The notes beneath the pieces were generated by a model. It did no database searches and was not told the origin of the DNA. It saw nothing but the letters and a program-made list of their open reading frames with translations. Of a DNA stretch of 64,000 nucleotides, positions 34,898-43,246 are shown piece after piece (within the stretch, counting starts at the first letter, position 1; the number at the start of each line of letters is the position of its first letter). The stretch is from Pseudomonas paeninsulae (lineage in GTDB: Bacteria > Pseudomonadota > Gammaproteobacteria > Pseudomonadales > Pseudomonadaceae), in the NCBI RefSeq assembly GCF_035621475.1, contig NZ_CP141799.1, forward strand, positions 4,080,501-4,144,500. Direction: 5' to 3'. The translations under genes were made by a program, and so were the position numbers.

Positions 34898-35851
34898 ATG
34901 TTCACCATCGCACTCTACGTCTGCCCGCAAACCGTCTGCTCCAGCCTGAGCATGGCCTGCGATGCTTTTGCCCTGGCCAACCGCCTGGCCGACAAGCCTC
35001 TGTTCAAGCTGCAGCGCTTCAGCCTGGATGCCCAGCCGGTTGACCTCGACTTCGCGCGTATCCAGGTCGACGGCGGCCTGGCGCTGGCCGAACAGGCCGA
35101 GTTGCTGATGCTGCCGGCCACCGGCAGCGCCATCGACCTGAGTCTTGGCGCCAATGCCGCCTTGCTGCCCTGGCTCGCGCAACGCCCGAGCAGCCAAGCA
35201 ATCGCCAGCCTGTGCAGCAGCGCCTTCCTGCTCGGCGCCGCCGGCCTGCTTGATGGCCGTCGGGCCACCACCCATTGGGCATTGGCCAGCCAGTTCCGCC
35301 AGCGCTTCCCGCAGGTACGTTTGGAGATCGATGAACTGCTCTGCCACGACGGCAACCTGCACAGCTCAGGCGGCGCCCACGCCGGACTGGATTTGTGCCT
35401 GTACCTGATTACCCGGCATGCCGGGGCGTGGCTCGCGCAGCAAGTCGCCAACGCGCTGGTATTCGACACCCAACGCGGACGCCAGTCGAGGTTTGCCCCG
35501 CTGCTGCCGGCAAGCAGCGCCACTGACAGCCCTCTGGCCCCGCTGCTGCACTGGATGCAGCAGCATCACGCCGAGCCAATCGACCTCAAGCGCCTGGCCG
35601 AGCAGGCCAATTGCTCGCCGCGCACCTTGTTGCGCCGCTTCAAGACCAGTACCGGGCTGACACCCAACGACTACCTACAGCGCCTGCGCATCAGCGCCGC
35701 ACAAAACGCCCTGCGCCAGCCCGCACGCTCGCTGGAGCAGGTTGCCGAACAGGTCGGTTTTGCCGATCGGGCGACCTTTGCCAAGCTGTTCAAGCAGCTC
35801 TGCGGCGAACCCCCGGGCGCATTCCGCCGGCGCATACGCCAGGCACCCTGA
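34898..35851 (+). CDS. GlxA-family (DJ-1/PfpI plus AraC) transcriptional regulator
   Basis: A 317-residue regulator. The N-terminal 190 residues form a DJ-1/PfpI-like ligand domain (IALYVCPQTVCSSLSMACDAFALA; SLCSSAFLLGAAGLLDGRRATTHW; SSGGAHAGLDLCLYLI). The C-terminal AraC domain has two HTH units (DLKRLAEQANCSPRTLLRRFK and SLEQVAEQVGFADRATFAKLF). The expected GlxA order is kept. It is divergent from the NTF2-like gene and may control it (inference). Effector unknown. Confidence 0.9.
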   Translation: MFTIALYVCPQTVCSSLSMACDAFALANRLADKPLFKLQRFSLDAQPVDLDFARIQVDGGLALAEQAELLMLPATGSAIDLSLGANAALLPWLAQRPSSQAIASLCSSAFLLGAAGLLDGRRATTHWALASQFRQRFPQVRLEIDELLCHDGNLHSSGGAHAGLDLCLYLITRHAGAWLAQQVANALVFDTQRGRQSRFAPLLPASSATDSPLAPLLHWMQQHHAEPIDLKRLAEQANCSPRTLLRRFKTSTGLTPNDYLQRLRISAAQNALRQPARSLEQVAEQVGFADRATFAKLFKQLCGEPPGAFRRRIRQAP

Positions 35852-35913
35852 ACGCCCGAACCGACAGGCGAGCATGGCCGGGACACTTATATTGGCTGCA
35901 TTGAGCGCGCCGG

Positions 35914-36813
35914 TCAGCGCGCGTCGATTTGCTGCTGCAGGTTCTGGATCTGGCCTTGCAGGGTGCTGATATTGCGGGTCATCTGCGCACGGAAGGCATC
36001 GAACTCGGCCGTGTTGCTTTTCGCCGCCGGACGATTGTCCAGTTCGCTGCGCAACACCAGCAGATCCTGCTCCAGGCGGCCGATGGCCTGATTCGAATTG
36101 CCAGCCCTTTTCAGCGCCGCAATCTCGTCATTCAAGTTTTGCAGTTGCCCGTCGAGCTTGGCCGACCCGGTTTGCGCGGTTTTCAAGGATGCCTGCTCGG
36201 CTTGCAATGCCGCCTGGGCTTTTTTCAGCGCGACCTGCTCATTGCTCAGGCTCTTCAGGCTGCCATCGAAGTTGCCAGTCGCGCCTTGCTGAGTCTTCAG
36301 CTCGGCTGCCAACTGCTCGATGCGCTTGTCCTGTCCGCTCTGCTGACCGGCCACGCCCTGCTGCTGCTTGCTCAGTTCGAGCAGTTTAGTTTCCAGCTGT
36401 TTGACTTGCAGCTTGAGCGATTCACTGCCGCTGGTGACCGTGGATTCGGTAGCCACTACCTTGCCGCTGATATCCTGGATACGCCCGGTAGCCTCCTCGC
36501 TGATACGCGCGAAGCTTTCCTGGGTGGCCACCAACTGCTGCTCCATCAGGCTGATCTGTTGAAAACTCCACCAGCCCAGCCCACAGAAGGCGATAGACAG
36601 GGCGCCGACCAAGGCCCACAGCGCGCCAGTGCTGCCTGCCTTGGGAGCTTTCGGGGCTTTGCCTGCTTTGGCTGCTTTGGGCGCATCCGCCGCGGCGCGG
36701 GATGGCGTCCGCGCGTCGGGCTCCTGGTGACCCGTATCCAAATAATCACGATCACTCTGATCGGTGGTCAGACTGGGCACATGATCGAGTTCGTCGTGGG
36801 CATCGTTACGCAT
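35914..36813 (-). CDS. Membrane-anchored coiled-coil protein
   Basis: A 299-residue protein. Residues 1-60 are acidic and then Lys/Ala/Pro-rich, followed by a single membrane helix (LWALVGALSIAFCGLGWWSF, about 65-84) and a long Gln/Ala/Lys coiled coil to the C-terminus (LKLQVKQLETKLLELSKQQQ and similar heptads). This is a bitopic protein with an extended periplasmic coiled coil. I chose ATG 36813 because AAAGG precedes it; a longer frame from 36936 has no matching ribosome-binding site. Pseudomonas homologues are sometimes labelled ATPase, but no nucleotide motif is present. Confidence 0.75.
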   Translation of the reverse strand: MRNDAHDELDHVPSLTTDQSDRDYLDTGHQEPDARTPSRAAADAPKAAKAGKAPKAPKAGSTGALWALVGALSIAFCGLGWWSFQQISLMEQQLVATQESFARISEEATGRIQDISGKVVATESTVTSGSESLKLQVKQLETKLLELSKQQQGVAGQQSGQDKRIEQLAAELKTQQGATGNFDGSLKSLSNEQVALKKAQAALQAEQASLKTAQTGSAKLDGQLQNLNDEIAALKRAGNSNQAIGRLEQDLLVLRSELDNRPAAKSNTAEFDAFRAQMTRNISTLQGQIQNLQQQIDAR

Positions 36814-37143
36814 GAGTAAACCTTTAGAAAACGCTGAAGACACGAAATTCCGGCCAGTATACCGGTTAGTGCGCGACGCTTCACCGGCGCGCCAAGCCAG
36901 TGCGACCCGCACCGACGCAGAGCGCGGTACTGGCAAACAGACCGCCTGCAGGGCGCACAGTTCCGCATTATGTGGACTGGTATGCGCTTTGCATTAATTT
37001 GTCAGCTCCGCCCTCACAGTGCCTGGGATCAGGATTAATGGCGCTGGAGCGCGGCGACCTGAACGGTTTCTACCGACAGAACGAGCTTCGTGTCCTTCAG
37101 GATGAGTGACACCCAGCCCACTCCAAGAACAGGGCTAAGGCAT
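36814..37143. other. Intergenic region with promoters for the flanking divergent genes
   Basis: About 330 bases between the coiled-coil protein (minus) and the 105-residue protein (plus). A short plus-strand frame at 37038-37109 (MALERGDLNGFYRQNELRVL...) precedes the next gene and overlaps an ATG at 37102. Whether it is translated is unclear. No repeat, terminator or recognised operator is visible. Confidence 0.3.
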
Positions 37144-37461
37144 ATGGAACTGAACAGAGCAGTGTTGGATTGCATGAAGAGCTTGCGCCGCAGGCTACGC
37201 GAGGAACTGGCGGTGGATATCCGTATGAGCCAGCCGGACGCGATCAGCACGATGCTCAGCGCCTGCCTGACGTCGACCAGCGAAGAGACCCGCCAGCTCG
37301 GCCAGCTCCTCGCCCAGTACAGCGACCAGCCATTCAACCCCGCCAGTGATAGCCCTACGCCCCGCCTGCAGGCAGGCCATCCCCTGCTGGATCAAGATCC
37401 GCAGGCCAAGCCGGCGAGCGGTTCGCTGCGCATGTATCGCGGCCAGCGGGTCTACGCCTGA
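37144..37461 (+). CDS. Small hypothetical protein, Pseudomonas type
   Basis: A 105-residue hydrophilic protein. The N-terminal half is helical and Arg-rich (VLDCMKSLRRRLREELAVDIRM, then DAISTMLSACLTSTSEETRQLGQLL), the C-terminal half is Pro/Ser-rich and ends SGSLRMYRGQRVYA. No known domain. ATG 37144 is preceded by AAGG at short spacing; in-frame ATGs at 37102 and 37090 are alternatives. Similar short proteins occur in other Pseudomonas, as far as I recall, without assigned function. Confidence 0.6.
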   Translation: MELNRAVLDCMKSLRRRLREELAVDIRMSQPDAISTMLSACLTSTSEETRQLGQLLAQYSDQPFNPASDSPTPRLQAGHPLLDQDPQAKPASGSLRMYRGQRVYA

Positions 37462-37487
37462 GCGCCTTGAGCCTGGGTTGAGAGCCT

Positions 37488-38480
37488 TCAGCCGGGATGC
37501 TGAGCCTTCCACCACAGGCAGAACTCATCCAGCGCCGTCCACAGGCTGACCTGCGGCGCATAGTCCAAGTATTCGCGCGCACGGCTGATATCCAGAGAAA
37601 AATCCTTGGCCATCAGCGCCACCCCCAGACGAAACAGGGTGGGTTCGGGGCGGCCAGGCAGCAGCGTGCACAGCCCTTCGTTGAGCGTCGCGGCGCCATA
37701 AGCCAGGGCGTAGGGCAGATGCCGGGTCACCGGCGGCAGCTCGAGCTGGCGCAACACATAGTTGACCGCGTCCCACAGCGGCACCGGTGCGCCATTGCTG
37801 ATGTTGTAGGCCTTGCCCAGCGCCGGCGCGGCGGCCAGCAAGCAGCTGAACAAGGCGTCATTGAGGTTCTGCATGCTGGTGAAGTCGACCCGGTTCAGGC
37901 CGTTGCCGACAATCGACAGGCGTCCCTTGCGCTGCATATTGATCAGCCGGGGAAAGAGACTGGTATCGCCGGCCCCCGTGACCGAGCGCGGACGCAAGGC
38001 CAGCACCTCGAGACCGAATTCCTGGGCGCCGAACACCTGCTGTTCGGCCAGGTACTTGGTCTTGCCGTAATGATCGAAGAAATGCTTGGGCACCTGCTCT
38101 TCCTGGATCGCCACGTGCGACTGGCCATCGAAATAGATCGACGGCGAGGACAGGTGCACCAGCCGCCGCACATGCTGTTTCAAGCAGCCTTCGACCACGT
38201 TCTCGGTAACCACCACATTGGCCTGATGGAACTGCTGATAGTTGCCCCAGAAGCCCACGGCGCCGGCGCAGTGCACCACCGCCTCGACGTCATGACAGAG
38301 CCGCTGCACCAGTTCGGGGTCGGACAAGTCGCCCTGGATGAACTCGGCGCCGCGCTTGACCAAGTGCTCCACTCCCTCTGCGCGGCGACCATTGACCCGC
38401 ACGCTCAAGCCCTGCTCCAAGGCAAAGCGGGCGAAGCGTCCGCCGATAAAGCCACTTGCACCGGTAACCAGAATCTTCAT
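37488..38480 (-). CDS. NAD-dependent epimerase/dehydratase (3-beta-HSD-like)
   Basis: A 330-residue extended SDR. The Rossmann motif TGASGFIGG is at 6-14, the catalytic Tyr-x3-Lys is YGKTK in FFDHYGKTKYLAEQ (about 137-150), and a Ser from LSSPSIYF completes the triad. HSD/epimerase motifs RPRSVTGAGDTSLF and NGLNRVDFTSMQNL follow. ATG 38480 starts the Rossmann strand. It is divergent from the saccharopine-dehydrogenase-like gene. Substrate unknown; a sterol-like or long-chain ketone function is only suggested by family. Confidence 0.87.
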   Translation of the reverse strand: MKILVTGASGFIGGRFARFALEQGLSVRVNGRRAEGVEHLVKRGAEFIQGDLSDPELVQRLCHDVEAVVHCAGAVGFWGNYQQFHQANVVVTENVVEGCLKQHVRRLVHLSSPSIYFDGQSHVAIQEEQVPKHFFDHYGKTKYLAEQQVFGAQEFGLEVLALRPRSVTGAGDTSLFPRLINMQRKGRLSIVGNGLNRVDFTSMQNLNDALFSCLLAAAPALGKAYNISNGAPVPLWDAVNYVLRQLELPPVTRHLPYALAYGAATLNEGLCTLLPGRPEPTLFRLGVALMAKDFSLDISRAREYLDYAPQVSLWTALDEFCLWWKAQHPG

Positions 38481-38658
38481 CGCCACTCCATGCCGTACTT
38501 GACCGTCTGCGCACTCTAGCAGTGCCGACGCTGGCTCGCCGTGTCGCAACTCGCCAGAACAGCGACCGGGCGAACCAGGCGGCGGCCCTCTGGATAGACG
38601 CCAGCCGGCATATAGCTACTACGCTGTTATGCAGCGCATCCCCCCACAGGAGTCAGGC

Positions 38659-39717
38659 ATGACCACGAGCAACTGGATGATCTACGGCGCCAACGGTTAC
38701 ACCGGCCACCTGCTGGCCGCCGAAGCGCAGCGCCAGGGCCTGACGCCGATTCTGGCCGGACGCAACCCGGCGGCGGTGCATGCCCTGGGCAGCCTGCTGG
38801 GCCTGGAATGCCGGATATTCGACATTGGCCAGCCCGAGCGCGCTCGCGAGGCACTGGCCGACGTGGTGCTGGTCGCCCACTGCGCCGGGCCTTTTTCCGC
38901 CACCAGCGCACCGATGCTCGATGCCTGCCTGGCCAGCGCGACCCATTATGTCGATATCACCGGCGAGATCGGCGTGTTCGAAGCGGCTCACGGCCGTGAC
39001 CGGCAAGCCCGGGAGGCCGGACTGGTGGTCTGCCCCGGCGTTGGCTTCGACGTCATCCCCAGCGATTGCCTGGCCGCCTGCCTGCACCAGGCGCTGCCCG
39101 ATGCCAGTCATCTGGCACTGGGATTCGACAGCGATAGCGGCCTGTCACCGGGCACCGCCAGGACCCTGGTGGAAGGCTTCACGTTCGGCGGCAAGGTGCG
39201 CCGCGCAGGCATCATCACCGATGTACCGCTGGGCTATAGACGCCGCCAGATCAACTTCGGCCGCGGCGTGAAATCCGCAGTCAGCATTCCCTGGGGCGAC
39301 GTGGCGACTGCCTATTACTCGACCGGCATCGACAACATCGAGGTCTACCTGTCTACCCCGCCGGCCCTGGCCATCGGCATGCGCCTGCTCGACCCGCTGC
39401 GCCCGCTGCTCGGCCTGAATGCCGTCCAGCACTGGCTCAAGCGCCTGGTCGACAAGCGCGTATCGGGTCCCGACCAGGCCACCCGCGAACAGCAGCGCAC
39501 CTGGCTGTGGGGCGAGGCACGCAACGCCGCTGGCGAAATGAGAACCGCCCGCCTGGAAACAACCAATGGCTATGAGGTGACCGTGCATGGCGTGCTGCTG
39601 GCGGTGCGTCACCTGCTCGCCTACAGCGGCCCCGGCGGCTATTTCACGCCCTCGCAACTACTCGGCGCACGCTGCGTGGAACAGCTGCCGGGGTCGGGCA
39701 AGATTCTGCTGTCCTGA
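38659..39717 (+). CDS. Saccharopine dehydrogenase-like NAD(P)-binding oxidoreductase
   Basis: A 352-residue protein of the SCCPDH / trans-acting enoyl-reductase type. The N-terminal Rossmann motif is YGANGYTGHLLA (about 9-20), followed by CAGPFSATSAPMLDACLASATHYVDITGEIGVFEAAH and the conserved Cys/Pro region LVVCPGVGFDVIPSDCLAACL. ATG 38659 follows CAGGAGTCAGGC. The true saccharopine pathway is not expected in Pseudomonas, so a lipid or enoyl reductase role is more plausible (inference). Confidence 0.85.
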   Translation: MTTSNWMIYGANGYTGHLLAAEAQRQGLTPILAGRNPAAVHALGSLLGLECRIFDIGQPERAREALADVVLVAHCAGPFSATSAPMLDACLASATHYVDITGEIGVFEAAHGRDRQAREAGLVVCPGVGFDVIPSDCLAACLHQALPDASHLALGFDSDSGLSPGTARTLVEGFTFGGKVRRAGIITDVPLGYRRRQINFGRGVKSAVSIPWGDVATAYYSTGIDNIEVYLSTPPALAIGMRLLDPLRPLLGLNAVQHWLKRLVDKRVSGPDQATREQQRTWLWGEARNAAGEMRTARLETTNGYEVTVHGVLLAVRHLLAYSGPGGYFTPSQLLGARCVEQLPGSGKILLS

Positions 39718-39996
39718 CACTGTCGCTGTGGCCGCGAACGCAACCTAGGATGGCTGACGCTTTACCTATCCATCAACAACGAGGGTGGATGAAAAGGCGC
39801 CAGCCACACAGCTCTCGTAGCCCAATAAAGCGTGAATGCGCTGCGATCCAGACGGGCGATCTCGGATTGCGCTGGCGCTTGGCCAAGCGACGAAACCGGC
39901 GCAACAAGGCGTTGAGCGACGCTCGGCCCCGTACTTCAGCCCACCGCTAGGCAAACCGGGCAAGCTGGGCTGAAGCGGATCGTCGCCCGGCGCGGC

Positions 39997-40902
39997 CTAG
40001 CCAACGGATTGACCCGCGGGTACCAGACACTCGCCGGCCGCCTTGCGCAAATGATCGGTCAGGCGATTGAGCAGCTCACCGCCGTTGCGCCAGTGATGCC
40101 AGTACAGCGGCACATCGACCGGCCGATCGGCGATCAGCTCGACCAACTCGCCACGGGCCAGCTCATTCAACACCTGCTGTTCCGGCATCAGGCCCCAACC
40201 AAGGCCACTCTGGGTCATGCGAATAAAGCCCTCGGACGACGGGCACAGGTGATGCAAAAAGCCACCCTCGACGCCAAGTTCAGCCAGGTAGCGATGCTGC
40301 AACAGGTCATCCGGACCAAACACGATGCCCGGCACCCGGGTCAGCGCCGCCGGGGTGACGCCCTGGGGGAAATGCCGGGCAATGAATCCCGGACTGGCCA
40401 ACGCACGGTAACGCATGGCGCCAAGGGCCTGGCTACGCGCCCCTGCCACCGGCCGGTCCGTGGCACATACGCAAGCCGCTACATCACCGGCGCGCATGCG
40501 CTTCAGGCCGACGTCCTGATCTTCCACCAGCAACTCCAGCAACAGCCGGTGCTCGGCGCAAAACTCGCCCACGGCAGCAGCCCACCAGGTCGCCAGACTG
40601 TCGGCGTTCAAGGCGATGCGCAGGCGCTCGGGTACCCCGCCTTCGTCTAGCGCCGGCACCTGATCCTGCACATCGCGCTCAAGCAGACGCACCTGCTGCA
40701 CATGGTTGAGCAGGCGCCGGCCGATTTCGGTGGGCGTCGGCGGCGTGGCACGCACTAGCACCGGCTGGCCAATCCGCGCTTCGAGCAGTTTGATCCGCTG
40801 CGACACCGCCGATTGCGACAAGCCCAGCAGCTGGGCGGCGCGCTCGAAACCGGCCTGCTCCACCACCGCCGCCAGAGCGGCCAACAACTTGTAGTCGAAC
40901 AA
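39997..40902 (-). CDS. argP: LysR-type regulator ArgP (IciA)
   Basis: A 301-residue LysR regulator with an N-terminal HTH (FDYKLLAALAAVVEQAGFERAAQLLGLSQSAVSQRIKLLE). ArgP senses arginine and lysine and activates argO. Start: the codon at 40902 is TTG, with AGGA upstream at proper spacing and family similarity beginning at MFDYKLL. It is divergent from the ACT-domain gene and argO, the arrangement expected for this regulator and its target. The intergenic gap is about 100 bases, where the operator should lie. Confidence 0.92.
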   Translation of the reverse strand: MFDYKLLAALAAVVEQAGFERAAQLLGLSQSAVSQRIKLLEARIGQPVLVRATPPTPTEIGRRLLNHVQQVRLLERDVQDQVPALDEGGVPERLRIALNADSLATWWAAAVGEFCAEHRLLLELLVEDQDVGLKRMRAGDVAACVCATDRPVAGARSQALGAMRYRALASPGFIARHFPQGVTPAALTRVPGIVFGPDDLLQHRYLAELGVEGGFLHHLCPSSEGFIRMTQSGLGWGLMPEQQVLNELARGELVELIADRPVDVPLYWHHWRNGGELLNRLTDHLRKAAGECLVPAGQSVG

Positions 40903-41000
40903 ATCAATTTTCCTAATGATAGATCAGCATAATTTGTTTCTCTTATACAGCCATGCGCAACAGACTGGCTACCTCCCCACCCTGCAACAAGGACATCATC

Positions 41001-41402
41001 ATGGCCGGCGAGACCTCGCTCCCCACCCTGCTACGCAGCATGAGCCCAATCCTGAACGACGGCGACTACGTGTTCTGCTGTCTGGCCGATGCCACGCCAC
41101 CGGCCGACCTGCAACCACTCGGCAGTTTCCGCGAGCGCGAGGGTCTGAGCCTGATCCTGCCGCGCCAGCAGGCCGAGCGGCTGGGCCTGGATTTCGACTA
41201 TATCGCCGCCTGGATCACCCTCGAAGTGCACTCGGCGCTCGCCGCAGTCGGCCTCACCGCCGCGGTGGCCACCGCGCTGGCCGCCCATGGCATCAGCTGC
41301 AACGTGATCGCCGGCTACCACCACGACCACTTGTTCGTCGCCCAAGTCGATGGCCAACGCGCCATGGCGGTGCTGCAACAACTGGCCAAACAGTCGGAGT
41401 GA
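41001..41402 (+). CDS. ACT-domain protein next to argO
   Basis: A 133-residue cytoplasmic protein made of two ACT-like halves (GDYVFCCLADATPPADLQPLGSFREREGLSLILP and AWITLEVHSALAAVGLTAAVATALAAHGISCNVIAGYHHDHLFV). Such proteins bind amino acids. ATG 41001 follows AAGGACATCATC; the frame opens earlier at 40953 but without a ribosome-binding site. It ends 5 bases before argO, so both are probably one operon under ArgP. A role as amino-acid sensor for the exporter is inferred. Confidence 0.85.
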   Translation: MAGETSLPTLLRSMSPILNDGDYVFCCLADATPPADLQPLGSFREREGLSLILPRQQAERLGLDFDYIAAWITLEVHSALAAVGLTAAVATALAAHGISCNVIAGYHHDHLFVAQVDGQRAMAVLQQLAKQSE

Positions 41403-41407
41403 CGATC

Positions 41408-42013
41408 ATGTGGCAGAGCTATATCAATGGTTTGCTGGTCGCCGCCGGGCTGATCATCGCCCTCGGCGCACAGAACGCCTTCGTTCTCGCGCAAAGCCTG
41501 CGCCGCGAACATCACCTACCCGTGGCCTTGCTCTGCGTGACCTGCGATGCCCTGCTGGTGACCGCCGGGGTGTTCGGCCTGGCTGCGCTGCTGGCGCAGA
41601 TCCCGCTGCTACTGGGTGTCGCCCGCTGGGGCGGCGCGGCCTTCCTGCTCTGGTATGGCGCCCAGGCCCTGCTGCGTGCTTGCCGGCCGCAGGGCCTGGA
41701 ACAAAGGGCAGCCGCCCCGCGCTCGCTACGCACCGTATTACTCGCCGCCCTGGCGGTGACCCTGCTCAACCCCCATGTGTACCTCGATACCGTGCTGTTG
41801 ATCGGCTCGCTCGGCGCCCAGCAGAGTGTGCCCGGAGCCTATGCCATGGGCGCTGCCAGTGCCTCGCTGGTCTGGTTCCTCAGCCTCGCGCTCGGCGCCG
41901 CCTGGCTGGCCCCACAATTGGCACGACCGCTAACCTGGCGCCTGATCGATCTGGCCGTGGCCTTGATGATGTTCACTATCGCCTGGCAGTTGCTGGCCGC
42001 TCCCGCCGCCTGA
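41408..42013 (+). CDS. argO: Arginine/lysine exporter ArgO (LysE family)
   Basis: A 201-residue inner-membrane exporter of basic amino acids. Six hydrophobic segments are visible; LIIALGAQNAFVLAQSLRREH near the N-terminus is the LysE/ArgO signature, and TLLNPHVYLDTVLLIGSLG carries the conserved Asn-Pro-His-x-Tyr. ATG 41408 lies 5 bases after the ACT gene stop. Divergent argP supports the assignment and suggests induction by arginine or lysine. Confidence 0.93.
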   Translation: MWQSYINGLLVAAGLIIALGAQNAFVLAQSLRREHHLPVALLCVTCDALLVTAGVFGLAALLAQIPLLLGVARWGGAAFLLWYGAQALLRACRPQGLEQRAAAPRSLRTVLLAALAVTLLNPHVYLDTVLLIGSLGAQQSVPGAYAMGAASASLVWFLSLALGAAWLAPQLARPLTWRLIDLAVALMMFTIAWQLLAAPAA

Positions 42014-42201
42014 GCCACTTGCCCGACATGCCCGGGGTAGCTGCTTCAAGTTGGTTTCCCACACAGTTCCCGTGTGTTTAAGCCGCGGACCCAGTGCTAT
42101 GCTTCTGGACTCGCGGCGCAAAGAGATAACTCCCGCCGCAGATATGGCCGCCCGTGATCGGCTTCGCGAACACCGCACCTGACCTGATTAGGAGATCAAC
42201 C

Positions 42202-42783
42202 ATGGCTTTCGAATTGCCGCCACTGCCGTACGCACATGACGCTCTGCAGCCGCATATTTCCCAGGAAACCCTGGAATTCCACCACGACAAGCACCACAAC
42301 ACCTATGTCGTGAACCTGAACAACCTGGTGCCTGGCACCGAGTTCGAAGGCAAAACCCTGGAAGAGATCGTCAAGACCTCTTCCGGCGGCATCTTCAACA
42401 ACGCCGCTCAAGTCTGGAACCACACGTTCTACTGGAACTGCATGAAGCCCAACGGCGGCGGTCAACCGACTGGCGCCCTGGCCGACGCGATCAACGCGGC
42501 CTTCGGTTCCTTCGACAAGTTCAAGGAAGAGTTCAGCAAAGTATCCATCGGCACCTTCGGTTCCGGCTGGGGCTGGCTGGTGAAGAAAGCCGACGGTTCC
42601 CTGGCCCTGGCCAGCACCATCGGTGCCGGCAACCCGCTGACCAGCGGCGACACTCCGCTGCTGACCTGCGACGTCTGGGAACACGCCTACTACATCGACT
42701 ACCGCAACGTGCGGCCGAAGTACGTCGAAGCGTTCTGGAACCTGGTCAACTGGGACTTCGTAGCGAACAACTACGCAGCCTGA
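42202..42783 (+). CDS. sodB: Iron superoxide dismutase SodB
   Basis: A 193-residue cytoplasmic enzyme converting superoxide to oxygen and peroxide. Metal ligands are His27, His74, Asp157 and His161 (the latter two in [11 protein letters not shown]). The residues [12 protein letters not shown] are the Fe/Mn-SOD core, and the Gln at 70 (AAQ) with the following Trp72 fits the iron type. ATG 42202 follows TTAGGAGATCAACC. A strong hairpin terminator lies 42 bases after the stop, so the gene is probably monocistronic. Confidence 0.97.
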   Translation: MAFELPPLPYAHDALQPHISQETLEFHHDKHHNTYVVNLNNLVPGTEFEGKTLEEIVKTSSGGIFNNAAQVWNHTFYWNCMKPNGGGQPTGALADAINAAFGSFDKFKEEFSKVSIGTFGSGWGWLVKKADGSLALASTIGAGNPLTSGDTPLLTCDVWEHAYYIDYRNVRPKYVEAFWNLVNWDFVANNYAA

Positions 42784-42824
42784 GACCTGCCATTGCGCGA
42801 GCCTCAGGGCCAGCGCAGGTAATG

Positions 42825-42854
42825 AAAAAGCCCGGCTGATCAGCCGGGCTTTTT
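42825..42854 (+). terminator. Rho-independent terminator of sodB
   Basis: AAAAAGCCCGGCTGATCAGCCGGGCTTTTT: a GC-rich perfect hairpin (GCCCGGCTGA arms) followed by a T run, placed 42 bases after the sodB stop. The symmetric A and T runs allow it to work in both directions. Confidence 0.92.
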
Positions 42855-43246
42855 ACTTTCCAGGGCGCGCCGCACAGCCGCGCCACAGCCCCAGCCAACC
42901 CCGATGCGGGGAGCACCACCCGCACCTCGCCGCTATACCTGAAAACAGGGTAGGATCAATGCCGGACTCGACATGCTGAGCATGCCGGACGACGACTCGT
43001 GGAGCAGGCCGCGACGCAGTGGTCAGTGGTCAGTGGTCAGTGAAATAAATCAGCAGATAGCGCTCAAGTACTCAGCCCTTCGCACCGACATACTAGAGAG
43101 GCTGCCAACGCCCTGCGGCAGCCGTGCCAGCGCGGCTCACCCGGTAGATTGTTGCGTATTGATGTAATGGCCCTTTGACGTCAACCGCGAGGTTGCTAAT
43201 ACTCACAGCGGTCTGACGCCTCTGGCATCGAACAAGGAACCGCCAT
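42855..43246. other. Intergenic region before bifA, with a heptamer repeat
   Basis: About 390 bases between the sodB terminator and bifA. It contains a short tandem repeat (43017-43042) and the bifA promoter region; AACAAGGAACCGCC precedes the bifA start. An open frame at 42973-43167 is judged chance. No other gene or operator is visible. Confidence 0.4.
43017..43042. repeat. Heptanucleotide tandem repeat (CAGTGGT)
   Basis: About 3.7 head-to-tail copies of CAGTGGT (26 bases) in the bifA upstream region. Perfect repetition of a 7-base unit can slip during replication. It is too short and simple to be a CRISPR or an iteron set. Confidence 0.85.

Noticed and set aside
34164..34949. A 261-codon plus-strand frame covering the NTF2-like gene and the promoter of the GlxA-type gene
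   Set aside because: It overlaps two supported genes and has no family resemblance or ribosome-binding site.
39718..39996. Short GGATGG/CCATC-type sequences between the saccharopine-like gene and argP as REP repeats
   Set aside because: The matches are partial, not arranged as a clear inverted pair, and cannot be confirmed without a genome-wide comparison.
43017..43042. Tandem repeat considered as CRISPR or iterons
   Set aside because: The 7-base unit has no spacers and no cas or replication genes nearby.
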